NCBI GenBank assembly: GCA_937926145.1
Contig: CALANW010000063.1
Span: forward strand, 1-15,425
Origin: an uncultured Ruminococcus sp.
GTDB taxonomy: Bacteria; Bacillota; Clostridia; Oscillospirales; Ruminococcaceae
Reading direction: 5' to 3'
DNA length: 15,425 nt
This document shows, piece after piece, positions 14,616-15,425 of this stretch. Below the pieces are notes generated by a model that did not search any database, was not told the origin of the DNA, and saw only the letters and a program-made list of their open reading frames with translations. How positions within the stretch are numbered: position 1 is the first letter of the stretch; the number at the start of each line of letters is the position of its first letter. The translations under genes and the position numbers were made by a program.

Positions 14616-15425
14616 TTATTTTATTTTTATTATTTTTATTTTTCCTGTTGGAATAGCTGCATCTTTATCAAAAAGCACTACATTTTTTCCTTTAGGAAAA
14701 ACAGTACTCGAATATACAATACCTTCATATCCAAGAGATAAAAGATACTGTGCTATACATTGAAACGGTGCATACATCAATTCTTTGTCTTTTGTTTCAA
14801 CCGGAAGAAATATTTGTTTAGACAATAGTCTTGCATAAGTAAATGCCACCCATTTCAGAACGGTATCTTTTATCTCGTCAGTATCAGTAAAGTGAGTGTA
14901 CCCTTTTCTTTTAAATTCATTTACTTTTCTCTTACAAACTTCTTCAGCACACATTTCAAGCTGATTATTTATGTCATTGTATTGAGTGTTATCCGCAATT
15001 GTAAAATCGACCAATTTTTTACCCACAAAGTCTTTATTTAATATAAATTTACATAAACCAAATATTTCGCCGCTAGAGGCACGGCACTCTTTCAATGCAC
15101 AAGTTTCAGCATTATCTATATCACCAATTGCAAGATATAACCACTCCACTTTCGGTGGACTAAATCTATTATGAGCATTTATAAAATTCTTATCAGGAAT
15201 AAACCTACTATAAGTTGGTTCGGGATCTTCAGGTTTTAGCCTTCCCGCTCTGATAAGTGTTATGTACTGTGATAAAACAGCATCAATTGATACATCAAAA
15301 AAGTGATGACAATTTGAAAACATATCATCAAAGACCTTAAAAAAAATAGTTTTTGATTTTGCATTATTAAAATCATCATATGTAAAATCGCCATTAGCCA
15401 AATAGGAACGAAATTCATCCCATGT
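14616..15425 (-). CDS. RES-domain protein (probable NAD+-degrading toxin family), 5' end beyond the window
   Basis: The frame is open to the right edge: codons T-W-D-E-F-R-S-Y precede the TTG at 15401, so the true start lies outside and 269 residues are visible. The RES signature is recognisable: I-T-L-I-R-A-G-R, then N-R-F-S-P-P and W-L-Y-L-A-I-G, a central A-L-K-E-C-R carrying the conserved Glu, and near the end A-Q-Y-L-L-S-L-G-Y-E-G-I-V-Y-S-S with the conserved Ser, followed by G-K-N-V-V-L-F. RES proteins of toxin-antitoxin modules degrade NAD+ (phosphorolysis in the best-studied cases), which arrests growth. Longer RES proteins of this type are also found without an obvious antitoxin. The gene is visibly more AT-rich than the transfer genes and ends in its own terminator, suggesting separately acquired cargo. 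Any antitoxin would have to lie beyond the right edge or be absent. Confidence 0.82.
   Translation of the reverse strand, partial: TWDEFRSYLANGDFTYDDFNNAKSKTIFFKVFDDMFSNCHHFFDVSIDAVLSQYITLIRAGRLKPEDPEPTYSRFIPDKNFINAHNRFSPPKVEWLYLAIGDIDNAETCALKECRASSGEIFGLCKFILNKDFVGKKLVDFTIADNTQYNDINNQLEMCAEEVCKRKVNEFKRKGYTHFTDTDEIKDTVLKWVAFTYARLLSKQIFLPVETKDKELMYAPFQCIAQYLLSLGYEGIVYSSTVFPKGKNVVLFDKDAAIPTGKIKIIKIK

Noticed and set aside
1..15425. CRISPR arrays, tRNA or rRNA genes, insertion sequences, attachment sites, origin of transfer
   Set aside because: None seen: no regularly spaced long repeats, no transposase or integrase, no cloverleaf-like or nick-site-like sequence that could be supported by reading.

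Overview
The window is a conjugative-transfer segment of an integrative and conjugative element (or related mobile element) from a Gram-positive anaerobe. The gene set (PcfB-like protein, VirD4/TraG, pilin-like VirB2/Maff2-type protein, VirB6/TrbL-like protein, PrgI, VirB4, large CD1108-like membrane protein) is the Tn1549/CTn-like type IV secretion module common in Clostridia. Moderate GC, strong AGGAGG ribosome sites and TGA used as a stop suggest an Oscillospiraceae/Ruminococcus-type host. That host assignment is inference; no taxonomic marker is present.

Every supported gene is on the minus strand, so transcription runs from the right edge to the left. From right to left: (i) an AT-rich RES-domain gene cut by the right edge and closed by its own terminator (14536-14570); (ii) an intergenic control region of about 220 bp with helically phased direct repeats, a TATAAT box and an 8-7-8 palindrome over that box; (iii) a tightly packed set of lipoprotein, PcfB-like protein, VirD4 coupling ATPase and a 52-residue protein, ended by a strong terminator (8769-8815); (iv) a pilin-like gene alone between that terminator and a second one (8175-8207); (v) VirB6-like protein, C5 DNA methyltransferase, PrgI, VirB4, CD1108-like protein and the first codons of another gene at the left edge. 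Many junctions in (iii) and (v) overlap by one base or are nearly contiguous, which suggests translational coupling.

Together these encode most of the inner-membrane mating channel. VirD4 with its PcfB-like partner recruits the relaxosome, VirB4 and VirD4 supply ATP-driven work, VirB6, PrgI and the pilin-like protein form the membrane core, and the CD1108-like protein is the probable trans-wall component. The methyltransferase embedded in the channel operon probably protects transferred DNA from host restriction. The relaxase, topoisomerase, replication, integrase and attachment sites are not in the window.

The most notable departures from the usual plan are a VirB4 with an acidic, apparently surface-exposed and membrane-anchored extension of about 230 residues; a pilin gene isolated between two terminators; a PcfB-like protein expanded to 741 residues with three repeated alpha/beta units; a CD1108-like protein that stops where a cell-wall hydrolase domain would be expected; and a methyltransferase with a repeated target-recognition region.
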